Positions 1 to 11,518 of a stretch of 64,000 bases of DNA are shown here, piece after piece. The DNA lies in assembly GCA_014529385.2 (NCBI GenBank), contig CM043958.1:92658435-92722434 (forward strand), written 5' to 3'. The DNA is from Adiantum capillus-veneris (lineage: Eukaryota; Streptophyta; Polypodiopsida; Polypodiales; Pteridaceae). Every line of letters begins with the position of its first letter. Positions within the stretch are counted from its first letter, which is position 1. Under the pieces are notes generated by a model. It was not told where the DNA came from, made no database searches, and saw nothing but the letters and a program-made list of their open reading frames with translations. Made by a program: the position numbers and the translations under genes.

Positions 1-938
1 CACAGCCGTCTGTAGATCCCATCTATATAGACACAGTCCGTCTCCCGCGTGAAGGTGTAGCGAGTAGGTGCTGCTGCCCGTGGACTGTGTGCTACATTAA
101 ACTGAAAAGAGAAGGTCATCGACACAAGGGTATGATCCACTGCCACCCCAACAGGTCTGAGCCCAACCGTGAGATGCTGGATACTAGAGATGACGCTCGG
201 TTGTGCCATGACATAATCCATTGTGCTAGCTCCATGTCTGTGAGGAAAGCATGTAAAACCTCCTGGAGTGGGAAATCTCTATAGGCCATTCACGATGGCC
301 AGTCCATGTGCAGTTCCCATGTCTATCAAGTGTCATCCATACTCAATATGTTCCACATTCTGTGACAGTCTGGACGGGCCCATCTCTACAACATCCAGTT
401 CTCTCAGCATCTCCTCTGAAGTATCATAGAAGACTGTCTGGTGATGGGCAGTCCTAGCATTGAAGTCCCCTAGAATGATAATGTCACCATCTCTAGAGAA
501 CTCCCATATGTCATCATCCAAAATAGAAAAGGGGGGCTGGCCTCTGGGTGATGGATAGACAGACGTGCTCGGGAGAAAGTAGCAAATAGCGATGTAAAGA
601 TATTTGTTTGTCTTTGCTCTCAATCTCACCCACATGTACCTAGCTTGCTCATCCCTGCGGGCTATATGTATCAGCGACTGCAACTTTTCTTTGAATAACA
701 CTGCCACTCTCCCTGATCCCCGCCCTCTGTGCTCTTATCGTGTCTCCTGTCTGCAGGCTGTCTCCCATTTGTATCCACTGATGTTAGGCGTAGATTGCCC
801 AGGGGCCTGATGTGTCTCAGAGTAGAAGATGATGTCTCTTCCAATAAAACTATCCTCAAAAGCACCTACATCAAGGCGCATGGATCCATTACAGTTCTAG
901 GTGGCAACTTTGAGTGCGGTCCCATAGGTCTCGCACCG
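1..938 (-). pseudogene. LINE ORF2, endonuclease part (broken, cut by window edge)
   Basis: Directly after the ORF1 TGA the same frame encodes the start of an AP-type endonuclease. It has the metal-binding glutamate motif (YSETHQ), the segment MWVRLRAKTNKYLYIAICYF and the catalytic LGDFNARTAHH. A TAG replaces the tryptophan codon of the N-terminal WNCNGS motif near 895, and a TAA follows near 740. The frame shifts further on, so this copy is dead. The reverse transcriptase would lie beyond position 1. In LINEs this enzyme nicks the target DNA to prime reverse transcription. Confidence 0.85.
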
Positions 939-952
939 TCATGTGGAGCGTC
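929..952 (-). promoter_or_regulatory. ORF1/ORF2 in-frame TGA-CGG junction, copy 1
   Basis: ORF1 ends RRST-TGA and the next codons (CGG TGC GAG ACC) stay in the ORF2 frame. The same arrangement occurs at 37053-37076 in copy 2. UGA followed by CGG is one of the known type II stop-readthrough contexts, described in plant RNA viruses. Function here is inference. Confidence 0.45.
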
Positions 953-1823
953 GCTCCAGTATTACCACTCTGCCATCTCGGTAAAAGGCAATCTTGCCTT
1001 TTTCCCTTGCCGCTCTAATCTCCGGCATTACTTCTTGCATATGAGCGATCTGAGAGAGGGTGAGATCATCTCCGAGAAAGATGTCCGTCTTCTTAAGAGT
1101 TGGCCTTTTCTTCAAAAAGTCCTTTGCTTCCATGGAGGGAAAACGAACGATGAGTGCCCTTTCTTTCGAGGTTTCTCCATTGCTTCCATTTTTCTTGTTG
1201 CCCACCCTCCAAGCTCTTGTGTGCATCGGCTCATGAACACCCATTAAAGCCATGAGTTCTTTTACCTCTTCGTCCACATTATCTTTGTCTTTAAGGCCGC
1301 AAATTCTCACATGTAAAACGCGCACACATCTTCTTTGCTCCTCTACTAGTGTCAAATTAATAAAAGTGGGTGTGGACGTGGACGTTATTTCCTTGTCTTT
1401 TCCTTTGGCAACCTCGATCCATTTCTCGGCTTCATCCGCCTTCTGTTGAGTCTTCATAATAACATCCACCCAAGAAGTCGTCATTTCTTTGTGCTGCTCT
1501 TCTTCCTCTTTGATGGCCCGTACTTGCTCCTTGATCGTGTTGAGTTCTTCTATTACTGAGGGTTGTAATTCTTCCTCTTCAAGTGTGTTTCTTGATTGTG
1601 CTTCAGCGAGATCCGTCTTGAGTGATGCAATCTCCTCATCCTCAGCCGTCACACGATCTTCCAATGCATTTATCTTGCTTTCTTGGATCAACACGCATCC
1701 TTCGAGCATTTTTATTGTGCCCAGTAGGTTGCGGTTCATCTTGCTAATGGTTTCTGTCATTTCTTCTTTGCATTTTTGGATAGCATCCTCTAAGGGGTCG
1801 ATCTTATCGTTTTGCTTTCTCAT
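939..1823 (-). CDS. LINE ORF1 protein: coiled coil plus L1-type RNA-binding domain
   Basis: An intact 294-residue ORF begins with ATG at 1823. Residues 1-130 are highly charged with heptad-like spacing, as in a coiled coil. From about residue 165 comes a segment with the feel of an L1 ORF1p RRM (VLHVRICGLKDKDN, RALIVRFPSMEAKDF), then a C-terminal part (IFLGDDLTLSQIAHMQ, IRAAREKGKIAFYRDGRVVI) like the L1 ORF1p C-terminal domain. In L1 elements this protein coats the element RNA as trimers. I see no CCHC zinc knuckle, unlike many plant LINE ORF1 proteins. It ends at a TGA from which the ORF2 frame continues directly. The domain assignment is by eye. Confidence 0.8.
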   Translation of the reverse strand: MRKQNDKIDPLEDAIQKCKEEMTETISKMNRNLLGTIKMLEGCVLIQESKINALEDRVTAEDEEIASLKTDLAEAQSRNTLEEEELQPSVIEELNTIKEQVRAIKEEEEQHKEMTTSWVDVIMKTQQKADEAEKWIEVAKGKDKEITSTSTPTFINLTLVEEQRRCVRVLHVRICGLKDKDNVDEEVKELMALMGVHEPMHTRAWRVGNKKNGSNGETSKERALIVRFPSMEAKDFLKKRPTLKKTDIFLGDDLTLSQIAHMQEVMPEIRAAREKGKIAFYRDGRVVILERRST

Positions 1824-1942
1824 GCTTAATCGCTGCCAAAACGAGAGCCTATGCGCACATGTCTTTCCACACTATGCATACATTTTCTCCCGCTTCAAGT
1901 ACGCATTTTGCGTACAGCAGTAATTTCAGCAAAATCTGCAGT

Positions 1943-2300
<358 letters not shown>

Positions 2301-2369
2301 GAGGGGGGGGGAACTTTCTCTCTCTACACTCTACACACGGGCAGCAAAGGGGGCAAGCGCGATATAAGG

Positions 2370-3214
2370 GTGAAATGTTATATTAACTCTTCAAAAGGCC
2401 AAAGTGACCTATGAGACCAGAAAGTTACAATGTGGTGGATCTGATACAAAGTCAGAGTAACAAAAATAACAACAATAACAACATAACAAGACCATCAATC
2501 TCCTCCATGGTAAAGTAGTATGACCGTGCATCATGCATGCCTGGCCAAAGTGATCCGAATCTTCTGATGTAGCCACCGTCGATGTTGTGTGGTCCTCCGC
2601 AGTCGTGGGCGTCTGGATCTCCCCAACTCAAACGCTCGGACGATCAGTGTGCCTCTGGCGTGAGACAAATGTGAGCTCTGTTGTGGTACTAACTCCTTCG
2701 GTTGTCCAGTGTCTGTTCTAAAGAAATCTGTGATTCGTCTCTGAGACTGGCTAGCCTCTCCTCTCATCAGGCTCTCCCTGTGTCTGCGCAGCTCTCGAGC
2801 AAAAACAAACCCTGATCTTCGTACCCCATGACTCTGGAGAGTGGTCCAAAATCCTCTTTGAACAAGCAATGGAAGCGACCTCGTATCTCGTAGTAGACGG
2901 GGCAGCCGCATGTGTAGTGCAACTCTATCTTAGGCTCCATGTCACACAAGGGGCATGTCCTGGCCTCTGCTGGCACTCCGCTGTATCTCCCAATCTCAAT
3001 CCGCAGCTGGTGTTTTGATGTGCGTATCTGGATAATAGCACATCGTATCCCATGAAACAGGTGAGTGTCCATGTATTTGGGTCTTGTCACAAAACCGTCC
3101 TCCGTAAGCTGGAGAAGATGCTCTCTATAGAAAGCCATCTTCGTGCCCAGCTAATGTGCTAGTTGTATGCATGTCCTCCTGGTGTCTAGTTGAGTCAAGT
3201 CCTGGCGGATGAGC
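2370..3214 (-). mobile_element. LINE fragment: 3' end with ORF2 C-terminus
   Basis: A 5'-truncated copy of the same LINE. Sequence alignable to 33083-34070 of the full copy runs from about 3214 down to the tail at 2370. The minus strand encodes the ORF2 C-terminal zinc-finger-like motif (CPLC, then HYTCGCPVYYEIRGRFHCLF), typical of the RVT zinc region. Frames are broken between 2531 and 3138. The 3' end reads AATATAACATTTC and then joins the G/C and CT-rich block below 2370. Confidence 0.8.
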
Positions 3215-3328
3215 CCAGTAGCAGGTGCAGCACGTGATGCAGCACCAGGTGGGCGCGAAAATGCTGCAGCAAGTGGGCGCGCGATGCAGCACCAGGGGTG
3301 CGCGAAGCAGCAGGTGCAGCACGCGAGA

Positions 3329-3372
<44 letters not shown>
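3215..3372. repeat. GC-rich minisatellite followed by (GA)n
   Basis: From 3219 to 3325 short GC-rich units recur (GATGCAGCACCAG, GTGGGCGCG, GCAGCAGGTGCAGCACG), then CG dinucleotides, then (GA)n at about 3338-3374. It separates two LINE fragments of the same orientation. A similar GC-rich block flanked by GA tracts occurs at 38437-38668. Confidence 0.75.
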
Positions 3373-3377
<5 letters not shown>

Positions 3378-3777
3378 GAAATGAAATGTTATATTAACGT
3401 CTTCAAAAGGCCATAATGACCTATGAGACCCGAAAGTTACAAAGTGGTGGATCTGATACAAAGTCAAGAGTAACAAAATAACCTAACAACAGTACAAAAC
3501 AAAGATATATACTATGGGGTCCTAAGTTGATCGATGTGAACCAAGCAAAAAACTAAGCAAAAAATGGGCGGCTTGTTGGGATAGCTGAATCACAAGAGAT
3601 CTAGCATCGGTCGTTGGCGGATCTCATCAATTTCCTCCATGGTTAGTAGTCTGACCGGGCGTCGTGCATGCCTGGCCGGCGTGCTCCGAATTTTCTGTCA
3701 TAGCCTCCGTCGATGTTGTGTAGTTCTTCGCAGTCGCGGGCGCCAGGATTTCCCCAGTTCAATCGCTCGGTCAATCA
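3373..3777 (-). mobile_element. LINE 3' tail fragment (third copy)
   Basis: Closely matches 33083-33510 of the full LINE, then stops abruptly at about 3777. Only the 3' untranslated region and the end of ORF2 remain. On the minus strand the element ends in three ATTTC units that run straight into the TC tract at 3340-3374. Confidence 0.8.
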
Positions 3778-6579
3778 GAGAGAGCGAGATTGCAGCTCCA
3801 CCCGCCTCACGATCCACGTTAGTCAGAGGTATGGATGATCAACGGAACTACCCCGTTTTTTAACGACAGTTTTGGTCATGCATTTGGACTCTCAGGATCA
3901 GCCGCTGGATATATTATTTAATGTGGATGATTGCGGATGCAGGATTGCTTGTTGGCACTTGGGCTGCAATCACTCGTCATGATCCAAATTGCCAGAGATT
4001 TACTTTGCAGCCCGAGTCTTTGAGGCACTATTTCTAGGTTTGCCCATATGCTCAGCCAGTGTGGAGGGCAGTTTGTTGTTTGTTGATTAGAGTGGGCATT
4101 CATGATGGGTTTGTACCGTGGGGGGCAGTTGCATGGCTTTTGCAATTTCCCGGGTCTCACACCTTTTTTCAGGGCTCGCCAACAGATCCGGTCTTCATGC
4201 TTACTTCATTGGGATAGACTGGCCACTCCAGAGATGATTCTAGATACAGGTCATTAGTTGGATCTCTACCAGCGGGATAGAGTTTTCACTACAATTTGCA
4301 GATTGGTACCCATCTATAAGACGTATTATGGGGAGGTAACGGAGGACGTAGAAACAATACCAACAATGCCTCTTCTACAGCAGCAGAAGCTTTGGTGGCA
4401 GTCCCTACATGGGAAGACAAAAGTGCAAGTTTCTTTTACTAAATGGGATGGTTTTTAGCAGGCTTTATATGTTTCTTTTAGCAACAGCAGCTATAAATGT
4501 GAGGCCAGCAGGCCAAGTGTACTCAAGACTCTTGAGAGTGGTCTCTCCGAGCAGAGAGTACTTGCACTGTGTTTGCTTGACATCGATATGATAAAGAGAC
4601 ACTGCCAGGGGCATCTACCATAGGAGCCTGCGCATCTCAGAGGGGAACTCCGCCTGTCTCTAGTGTCTTGCAGGCATGCAGTGTTTCTCAACCTTTAGTT
4701 GTGTCCAAGTCTTTTCAGCTATCTACTGCATGTTTTTTGAAGTGCCAATCTGATTTTAGTGGTATCAAAGCTCCACAATTGAGTGTTCTTCTGTGGAAAA
4801 TCTGATGAAGTTTCTTGTAGCAACGGATTTGCAACATGACATCAATTCCTCAAAATAATCAGGAGAAAGAACATGAAGAGGTACTTTCACAGACCTGAAC
4901 AGTGACAATGAAAGGAAGGCAAAGGTTGACAATCTCTTGGATTATAGTTTGGAGTATTCCAAGGATCCGAAGTATGTCAAACACATGCAGAATGCTATGA
5001 AAACGGTATTCAAGCAGTGGAAGGAACTAAGGCGCCTACCAATTCACATATCAAGCATTGAGAGGCTATTTCTTGCATGCCTTCATCCATCCTTTCATCA
5101 TAGAGAAGTAGTGTATCAGCATAGTTTGTGAACTGAGCTGTGCTAATGTTTTGTCGGCACGTCCATTTTCCTCCTCTCCCACTGTAGCCCACTTCTAATA
5201 GTTAGCAGAAAAAGCTTCTACCCGGAGATCCTTAACATTTTGGTTACTTCACAACCTAAGACCCATTAGCAAGTGTCAATTTCCAAGGACCCTTAAATCC
5301 TCATAATCTACATTGTACAAGCTACCCTATCTGTCATAGCGGAGTCATCGCATCCTTTTGATTCCACAAACATTAATTTCAAGTTCTCTCAAGGATTTCC
5401 AAAGGAGGTACTTAGGTTTTCTTTTGACATTCATAACTTTTATTTTGAAAATGAGCTATGCTCAGCGGATCAACACTTGGTTAAGAAGGGGTAATCGTGT
5501 TTTCGTAAGAATGGAAGGTCTGCTCAAAGCTGTGACAAATGTATATGTGCACCCATTGATCCCTAAATTCTAAGGGTGGTAATAAATCTATTTTCCCTCA
5601 GATGTAGTCAAGCAAAGCACTTGCATCTTTTCGGTTTTCGCGAAGGTTGATTTGTGTAAAGTCATGCCTCCCAAGTTCCCCAAACCCAACTTTCAACCAC
5701 CCCCTGATTAAACGCATGCTACCATTATAGGATTTGTGTTGCTCCTCCCAAAAGCTCTTCAAGAAACCTTAGCAAGATGCCCTACATCCGAGCACAGCTA
5801 GAAGATTTGAAAGCAATTCCAAACGGTGGGGGTGACTACAACACAAAAGAAGTGGCACACGAGACCTTCTAAGAGAGCTATGGAGCTGATGCAAATCAGC
5901 CCAAATAAACCAAGAAAAGGTCTCAAAACATGTAAATAATTGGCCCAAATCTGCCAGGGGTGGACTATGTGATCCTTAGCTGCCTGGACGAGCCAGAGAG
6001 GAACATTACCAGCAATTTTGAAAAATATATATGTGCTATGCCTAAAGTACTGGATGGGACATTGGCAAGGCAGTTACTTGCAGAGGATGTACGAGTAGCA
6101 AGGCTTTCAAATGAACTACCTAGTACTTCTGGCACTACTAGAGGAGAGCTCTGATCTAAGGACTCTATCTAAAGGCATCAAATCCGATGTCCCTTTGCAT
6201 AAAAAAGCCATGGAAGTAAAAGAGTCCCATCCCCCCCCCCCTTTCCTTCAGTTCTATTTGTATAAGAGCAATCAGCAACAAGAATCAGGCCAAACCAATT
6301 GGCACACATAGACACCAAAAAAATTTGCATGACAAGAATTTGGAACCTTGAACGCCTTTTTCGTACAGGAAAAATCAGAAATTGCAGCCATTAACAGCAC
6401 AAAGCGCTTTCAGCAAAAATGTCCAACAACTTAGTCTACAGGCATTGTACAGAACCTGTGAGCAACATTGCAACTAGACAACTGCCAGAACAGCGTAGCA
6501 GCCACCAATCTACAGAGGTATATTTCTGTGACTGTATAAAGATTACAACAAGAAAAACAGACTCGTTGGGAAGTACTAC
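3778..6579 (-). other. No exon found; presumed part of intron 2 of the BEACH gene
   Basis: Between the LINE fragments and the splice donor at 6579 I see no conserved protein, RNA gene or repeat boundary. Short ORFs here (for example around 4258, 4937 and 5960) have no recognisable motif. I looked for the next expected BEACH-protein segment after the PNQ at the exon end and did not find it, so the intron probably extends past position 1. Confidence 0.5.
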
Positions 6580-6583
6580 CTGA
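6570..6583 (-). other. Splice donor of BEACH intron 2
   Basis: The minus strand reads CCTAATCAG|GTAGTACTT, ending exon 2 in phase 0 after Pro-Asn-Gln. In Arabidopsis BCHC2, as I recall it, the protein continues after this Gln with Val-Ala-Arg-Val-Leu. The frame here instead runs on without similarity and stops near 6436, which supports a donor at 6579. Confidence 0.75.
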
Positions 6584-9500
6584 TTAGGTTGAGGACAGTC
6601 GAGCAAAAACTTGATCAAACATTGCACATCTGTAGAAACATCCCCCCGTGAAGTTCCCAAAAGAAGCTCCACAACAACCAATAGTTCCTCAACCAAAGCA
6701 TTCAACTCTCCTACTGGTCGAGGCAGTTTGCCACCTGCAAATAAACTTAAAGAATCTGACTCTGGGACAATCCAATAGCACTTCCTACAACCATCAAGTA
6801 GCATCTGCACGGCATCAGCAGCCCTCATTGTTGCAGATTCAGAAAAGACCATGTCAGCAAGAGATGATAACAACTTTTTCTGAAGACCATATGAGCAACG
6901 GCCCCACAGCTTAAGATCCAACAAAAGCTTGCTATAAAGTTGCACTTTGAGGGTGTCATTAACACTCGCTGATTGTGCGAGCAGAACCACTGCAGCAACC
7001 ACCTCTTCATTCCTCGTGTCAGAGCCCTCCTGACCTTGGACTCTGCTGGCATGTTCATTTGTGCTTGGCACACAAAGAATGCTTGAAAGTAACTGTGACA
7101 GCATCTGAGGAGCATGTCCTCTGAGCAACTCTTCAACATTTCCAGGGTGCTGTAATGATAAAGATATCATCCTTATAATAGGCGCCGCAAGAGCTGCCGC
7201 TCGAGCTGAGATTAAAGGATCATCAACTGTTGGCTCCAAAGTTCTGGTATCGATTGAACCAAACGCAAGCGAAAGTAGAGACAGTGGCCCCCCTTCCCCC
7301 ATTGCCCATAATGCTTCAACAGGTCGTACTCTAGCAGCAACGTGAACGTGGCCAAGAACCTCTGCAGGCCTCCTATGAGTTCCTATAAAAGTTAAGTGGT
7401 ATAAGACATAGCTGACACTTTAAAAACAACAATCCTATCTGAAACATGAGAGTACGGAAGTCCCAAAGTAGAAAATAAGCTAAAACCATATGTGCAACAT
7501 TCAGAGTCAGTCAGATTGTTAGCACCTGCCACACCTGCGGGGGAAGAATCTGGACACGAACGGCCCATGAGAAGTTTGGGATGATAGAGTAGATGCAACG
7601 AAGCTTCTAAATCCATATCCAAAGCCACAGAATCCTCAGATGCCTCCATAATCAGTTCATTTCTTGAATAACTAGGTGATCCAGCTCCAAAACCAAATGC
7701 TGGAACACAATCACCACCTCGCTCCGCCAAGCGGCCCATTTTGTCCTCTCCAATAGGTTCTCTAAATATGTACACCGGCCCCATTTCTGCAAATAAGGGG
7801 CACTGCCGGCGTCGCCTTTGAAGCCCAGCCATTGTAGCTGGAGGATTCGTGCCGATGCAACAAAAAGCAAGAGGCTTGGATACTCGAGGGAATTCGAGTG
7901 GACGTGAGTCACACAGGCATCCATTTACGTACAGTCTCACTTCACTCTCTGTCTTCCCTAAAATGCTCTGCCGATACGAATGCTCTAATCCAATAAAGTA
8001 CCACTGCCGAGGGTTGAAACTGTGAGTGAAATGCAACGATGCCTTTTTCCCTTTTGAGCTTGCACTCTCAACAACTAAGAACTGACCATGAAAATAAGCC
8101 TCGAGGCCCTGATTGTCTGCTGAAAGGAAGCTGAACAGCCTGGGCATATGCACTGTACCTTCCCCTGCAAGGGCACTAGCAGCTGCTGCTGCTGACATAG
8201 CTGAGGACTTTCCAGACTTTGCTACAGCTGCAGCAGCAATCGCTGCTGCTGTAGCAGCTGTATGCATTGTGTCTGCAAAAGACTCAATATAGAGCCATGT
8301 GGCAAAGGCATAGCCATTGGTGAAGGGCCACCGACTTTCGCCTGGACCAAGCAATCCAGAGCTTTCTCCATCAAACTCAAAAGTATGAGAAGGACCTCTT
8401 GTTTCTTCTCCTGTTAGTGCCCGCTCCAAAGGAAGTAAAAAATCAAGTGCCCTGCCTCCAGGAAGAGCATCAGCAGTCGCCTGTAGCCATTTTCTAAGAT
8501 CTTGCACAGAAAGGCAATGTGATCCTAGGACCGCCAATAGATCCAGCAAAGAATCATCCTTCCAATCATCTCGTAACTCTGAGAATTCATCAATGCTCCC
8601 GGTGATAACTGTTTGAGCAGCCCTAATAAGAACTTGAAGAAGACCTGCATCACAGCACATTGATCTATTCCGTGTGCAGGCTTTCAGAATGAGGTCTAAG
8701 CCCTTTACAATTCTTGTTCTTGGAGTTATCTCGTTTTCCTGAAGTTCTCTTGAACAAAGCCAAGGAATGATCTCCCCTGCTACTAAAGCAGCCCCTACAC
8801 TCAGCATCATCCTTGGCATAGACGAATCCTTCTCGTCGTATTGCCCCTCTAAAGCTCCCATTTTAGCCAAAAGAACATCTACCACGGTCCTTGAAGTGTA
8901 GTATGCCCTGTCTTCTTCTTGCGTATCATAATTATCCCCAGTCACAACATTTCTCAATTTCTCTAGGCTACTGGGATCGGACCCCTGGATTGCAGAATCA
9001 ATAAGGCGCATTAGCTCTGGCGAAGCACTTGGAAGCAATGCCTTGACTCTAGGACGATGAGGTGAGCCCAATGGTGAAGTGGTTGAGCTTCCTCTACCAT
9101 AGGAAAAAGATGAATTGTTGGATGAAGAAAAACTTTTAGAGCTAGTTCTTTGGGTGGTGGGGCTTCCATTTGAATCCTCCACATTATAACCTGAAATGGA
9201 TGCTCCAGATTGCTTCATAGGCAAAATCTCCTGGGTGTTCCTATCTATCGTGGAACTACTTGAAGACAAATCCACTCTTTTCTCATGTCCAAATGAACTA
9301 AATCCTATCTTCTCCAGCAAAGATGAGTTAGCAGGTGACCTTGAGGCAGTTTCAGCTTGAGGCTCCTGCAAGGACACTTGAACAAACTGTCCGTCACTCT
9401 CCTGCCATGTTTGTGCAGGAGATCTAGCCCACGTTACCTGCCTTGAGGGGGATGCACTTGAGCTCAGTACAGTAAGGCGCTCTTTAGGAAAATTATTTTC

Positions 9501-10178
9501 GTTTTCTCTACTCGTGCTCTGTACAAACTCTGGGTCTGCTGTCCTATTATTAGCTTCTGTGAGAGTTACAAAAATTATCTCTTTGTCGATTGTCTCAGCA
9601 AGGTCAGAATTTGACTCAGAGTAGGAGATAGGATTTGGCAGCACAAGCTCCGATGAAGCAAGAGGTACATGAGAAGATGATTCATACTCCAAAGGTACAG
9701 TGGCTGATTTAATTGCCTCAGACATAATGACAGAATCTTCTCTCATGCCTTCTCCATCCAAACTATCATCACACACCAATAATTTTACTGGATTGTTTGA
9801 GAGATTTATAGACTCTATCATTCCAGAATCCAAATCAGCTGTGTTATCTTGGTTATTCTTCTTGATCGTTTCTGGTTCCATCTCTGAGTGCACCTTAGAA
9901 AGCATTTCCTCTTCATCAATAGTTATCTTTGTAAGCGGATCAACATCCCCTACGGTTGACGAACAATTGTCTGAATCTTCAGTCGAAATCCCTGCAGGAA
10001 ACTGATTGCCTTTTAAGGACTTTGTATCCTCACCCTGGAATTCTACCTCAACAGTATCCGAAATGATAGTTTTATCCATACCCAAGGTGGATTCCGAAGC
10101 AGGTGATCCTCTAGACATCTCAGAAACTGTAGAGACTGTCCCATTTGACTCTCCGCCTGCAATGCTACTCTCTGCCAT
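6580..10178 (-). CDS. BEACH-domain-containing protein, C2-like, N-terminal part (exons 1-2)
   Basis: Exon 1 is 10178-7526 and exon 2 is 7382-6580. Together they give exactly 1152 codons. The first ATG is at 10178; the frame is also open upstream to 10199 but without an ATG. Residues 1 to about 380 are acidic, Ser/Thr-rich and look disordered. A conserved helical-repeat region follows ([19 protein letters not shown]). An Ala-rich run lies at about 638-675, then a LamG/concanavalin-like segment ([35 protein letters not shown]) at about 676-757, then the DUF4704-type region ([62 protein letters not shown]). This order and wording resembles Arabidopsis BCHC2 (At2g45540), as recalled. BEACH proteins are large cytosolic scaffolds in membrane trafficking. 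The PH, BEACH and WD40 domains are not in the window. No stop or frameshift interrupts the two exons, so the gene may well be functional. Confidence 0.9.
7383..7525 (-). other. Intron 1 of the BEACH gene (143 nt)
   Basis: Minus-strand donor CAG|GTGCTAAC (GT at 7525-7524) and acceptor TTATAG|GAACT (AG at 7384-7383). Splicing joins a final G of exon 1 to GA of exon 2, giving a glycine codon followed by THRRPAEV, which is the continuous wording of the family. Without splicing the frame runs on only to a stop near 7392. Confidence 0.88.
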
Positions 10179-10600
10179 GAGCACATTCGCTATTTGCAAA
10201 GAAGAAACGTAAATGTAGAACCTGGATCCTACGGTAAACCATCAACTTCCTGTTGCGTTGGTCCAGCCTCAGGAAACCGAAATATGAAAAAGCAAATACC
10301 TTTGGCAGCCTGCACTTGCTGAGCTTTGCAAAAATCTTCAAGAGAAGCTGATCAAAAGTTTTCGTGGCTAGCTTGTGAATTCAGTGATGAGCTGCTAGAC
10401 AAAAACATGCAGCAAACGCTATATTCAAATGCGAAGATCTGGCTACGGCGAAAAATGATAGCGTAGAGATCTGGCTATGGCGAAGGAAAATGCGAGAAAA
10501 TTACGAAAATGAAAATGGAGGTTTGGAGATCGGAAATTTTTCAAAAACCACCATCAATGGTCCTGGAGCAGTTTCCCGGTTTGAGATCGGGATAGCTAAA
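10179..10600 (-). promoter_or_regulatory. Upstream/5' UTR region of the BEACH gene, possible 5' UTR intron
   Basis: The minus strand carries a possible acceptor (GTTTCTTCTTTGCAAATAG, ending at 10190) 11 nt before the ATG, and a possible donor (CCAAAG|GTATTTGC) at about 10301. A 5' UTR intron is therefore plausible but unproven. An imperfect direct repeat (GATCTGGCTA[CT]GGCGAA) sits at about 10437 and 10470. I could not fix a TATA box or transcription start. Confidence 0.3.
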
Positions 10601-11223
10601 AAGAAATAGATCGTGTAAATGAGTAGCAAGGAAGAGGAGTCCCTTGACTTTCAATGTTTAATCATTGTGACCTTCAAAGTTTAATTCTGTAACTTGTTTG
10701 AGTCATTGTTGACCCTTCAAGAACAAGAATCAACACCTCGTGATTCGTAACTTGTAAAATCCAATAGATACATAGTTAGAGCCGGGTCGCACTCAAGGGG
10801 TAGTGGGGGGATTGGATTCACTACATTTGGTAATTCCTAGAGCGTAGCATGAATGTCGGAGGTGCTAGCACTTTGAAAAAGCGGGGGAATACGCTGTTTT
10901 CCTGGACAACAACGATGGAGCTTGACTCTCGAATTCTCAAGCCAATGGGGAGTTCATCTGGAGCTTCATTTTTCAGCAAGATTTTCGTAGGCACGCCAAG
11001 CTACTGCAAGCAATGTGTGGGTGCAACCAACTTTCTGCTAGTAGGTCGTTAACCTTGCTAAAGTTGATGCGACTCAGCTCTTAGGTGGCACAAGACTTAT
11101 TTCTCTAATGCAACTCCAGAAGAGGCTACTTGGAGCATTGCGAAATATTTTTCAACTCGTTCCCCGAATTCTTAGGCCGTCCAATGTGATTTTACAGATG
11201 GCTATTTTTGAACCTTCAAACGA
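10601..11223. other. No gene seen
   Basis: Unique-looking intergenic sequence. A 67-codon plus-strand ORF at 10849-11052 has no recognised motif and no conserved context. No repeat boundary was identified. Confidence 0.5.
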
Positions 11224-11278
11224 AGCAATCTTATGTTGTTGCATGCTTCTGAACTCATGACAACAACATAAGATTGCT
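11224..11278. repeat. Perfect 18-bp inverted repeat (hairpin)
   Basis: Left arm 11224-11241 (AGCAATCTTATGTTGTTG) is exactly complementary to 11261-11278, with a 19-nt spacer that itself starts and nearly ends with CATG. The RNA from either strand would fold into a strong stem-loop. It could be a tiny foldback element or an RNA hairpin; nothing nearby decides between these. Confidence 0.85.
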
Positions 11279-11518
11279 ATTTCGGTGGGCCATATGTTTT
11301 TTACATACACGACAGAAGGTGGGCTTGCAATAATGTGACCTACATCAAGGCTGTGATGAGACATGCGGTGAGGCCATCATGTTTCCTTCCGCATGTGAGA
11401 GCCTCCGAGGCTTGAGGGTACTTGCAACAATGATGAAGAGACAACAGGCACTGGGTGGAGCCGTATGTGGAGCAAACACCATATCCTTCAATGAACGTGA
11501 AGTTGCAACAATCTATAC

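Larger units (their letters stand above)
1..1880 (-). mobile_element. LINE (L1-like non-LTR retrotransposon), copy 1, 5' part
   Basis: On the minus strand this stretch holds a complete ORF1 followed by the start of ORF2 with an AP-type endonuclease domain. It is the same family as the fuller copy at 33083-38181, which it matches in order and wording. The window edge cuts ORF2 after the endonuclease. The 5' edge is approximate: upstream of the ORF1 start the sequence stops matching the other copy and runs into a poly-C/TC tract near 1944. Confidence 0.88.

Noticed and set aside
2531-2911. Minus-strand ORF at the LINE 3' end read as a separate gene
   Set aside because: It is an off-frame reading of the LINE ORF2 C-terminal region.
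10179-10199. BEACH protein start at 10199
   Set aside because: The codon there is TTG. The first ATG in frame is at 10178.
10849-11052. 67-codon ORF upstream of the BEACH gene
   Set aside because: No motif, no repeat context and no sign of conservation.
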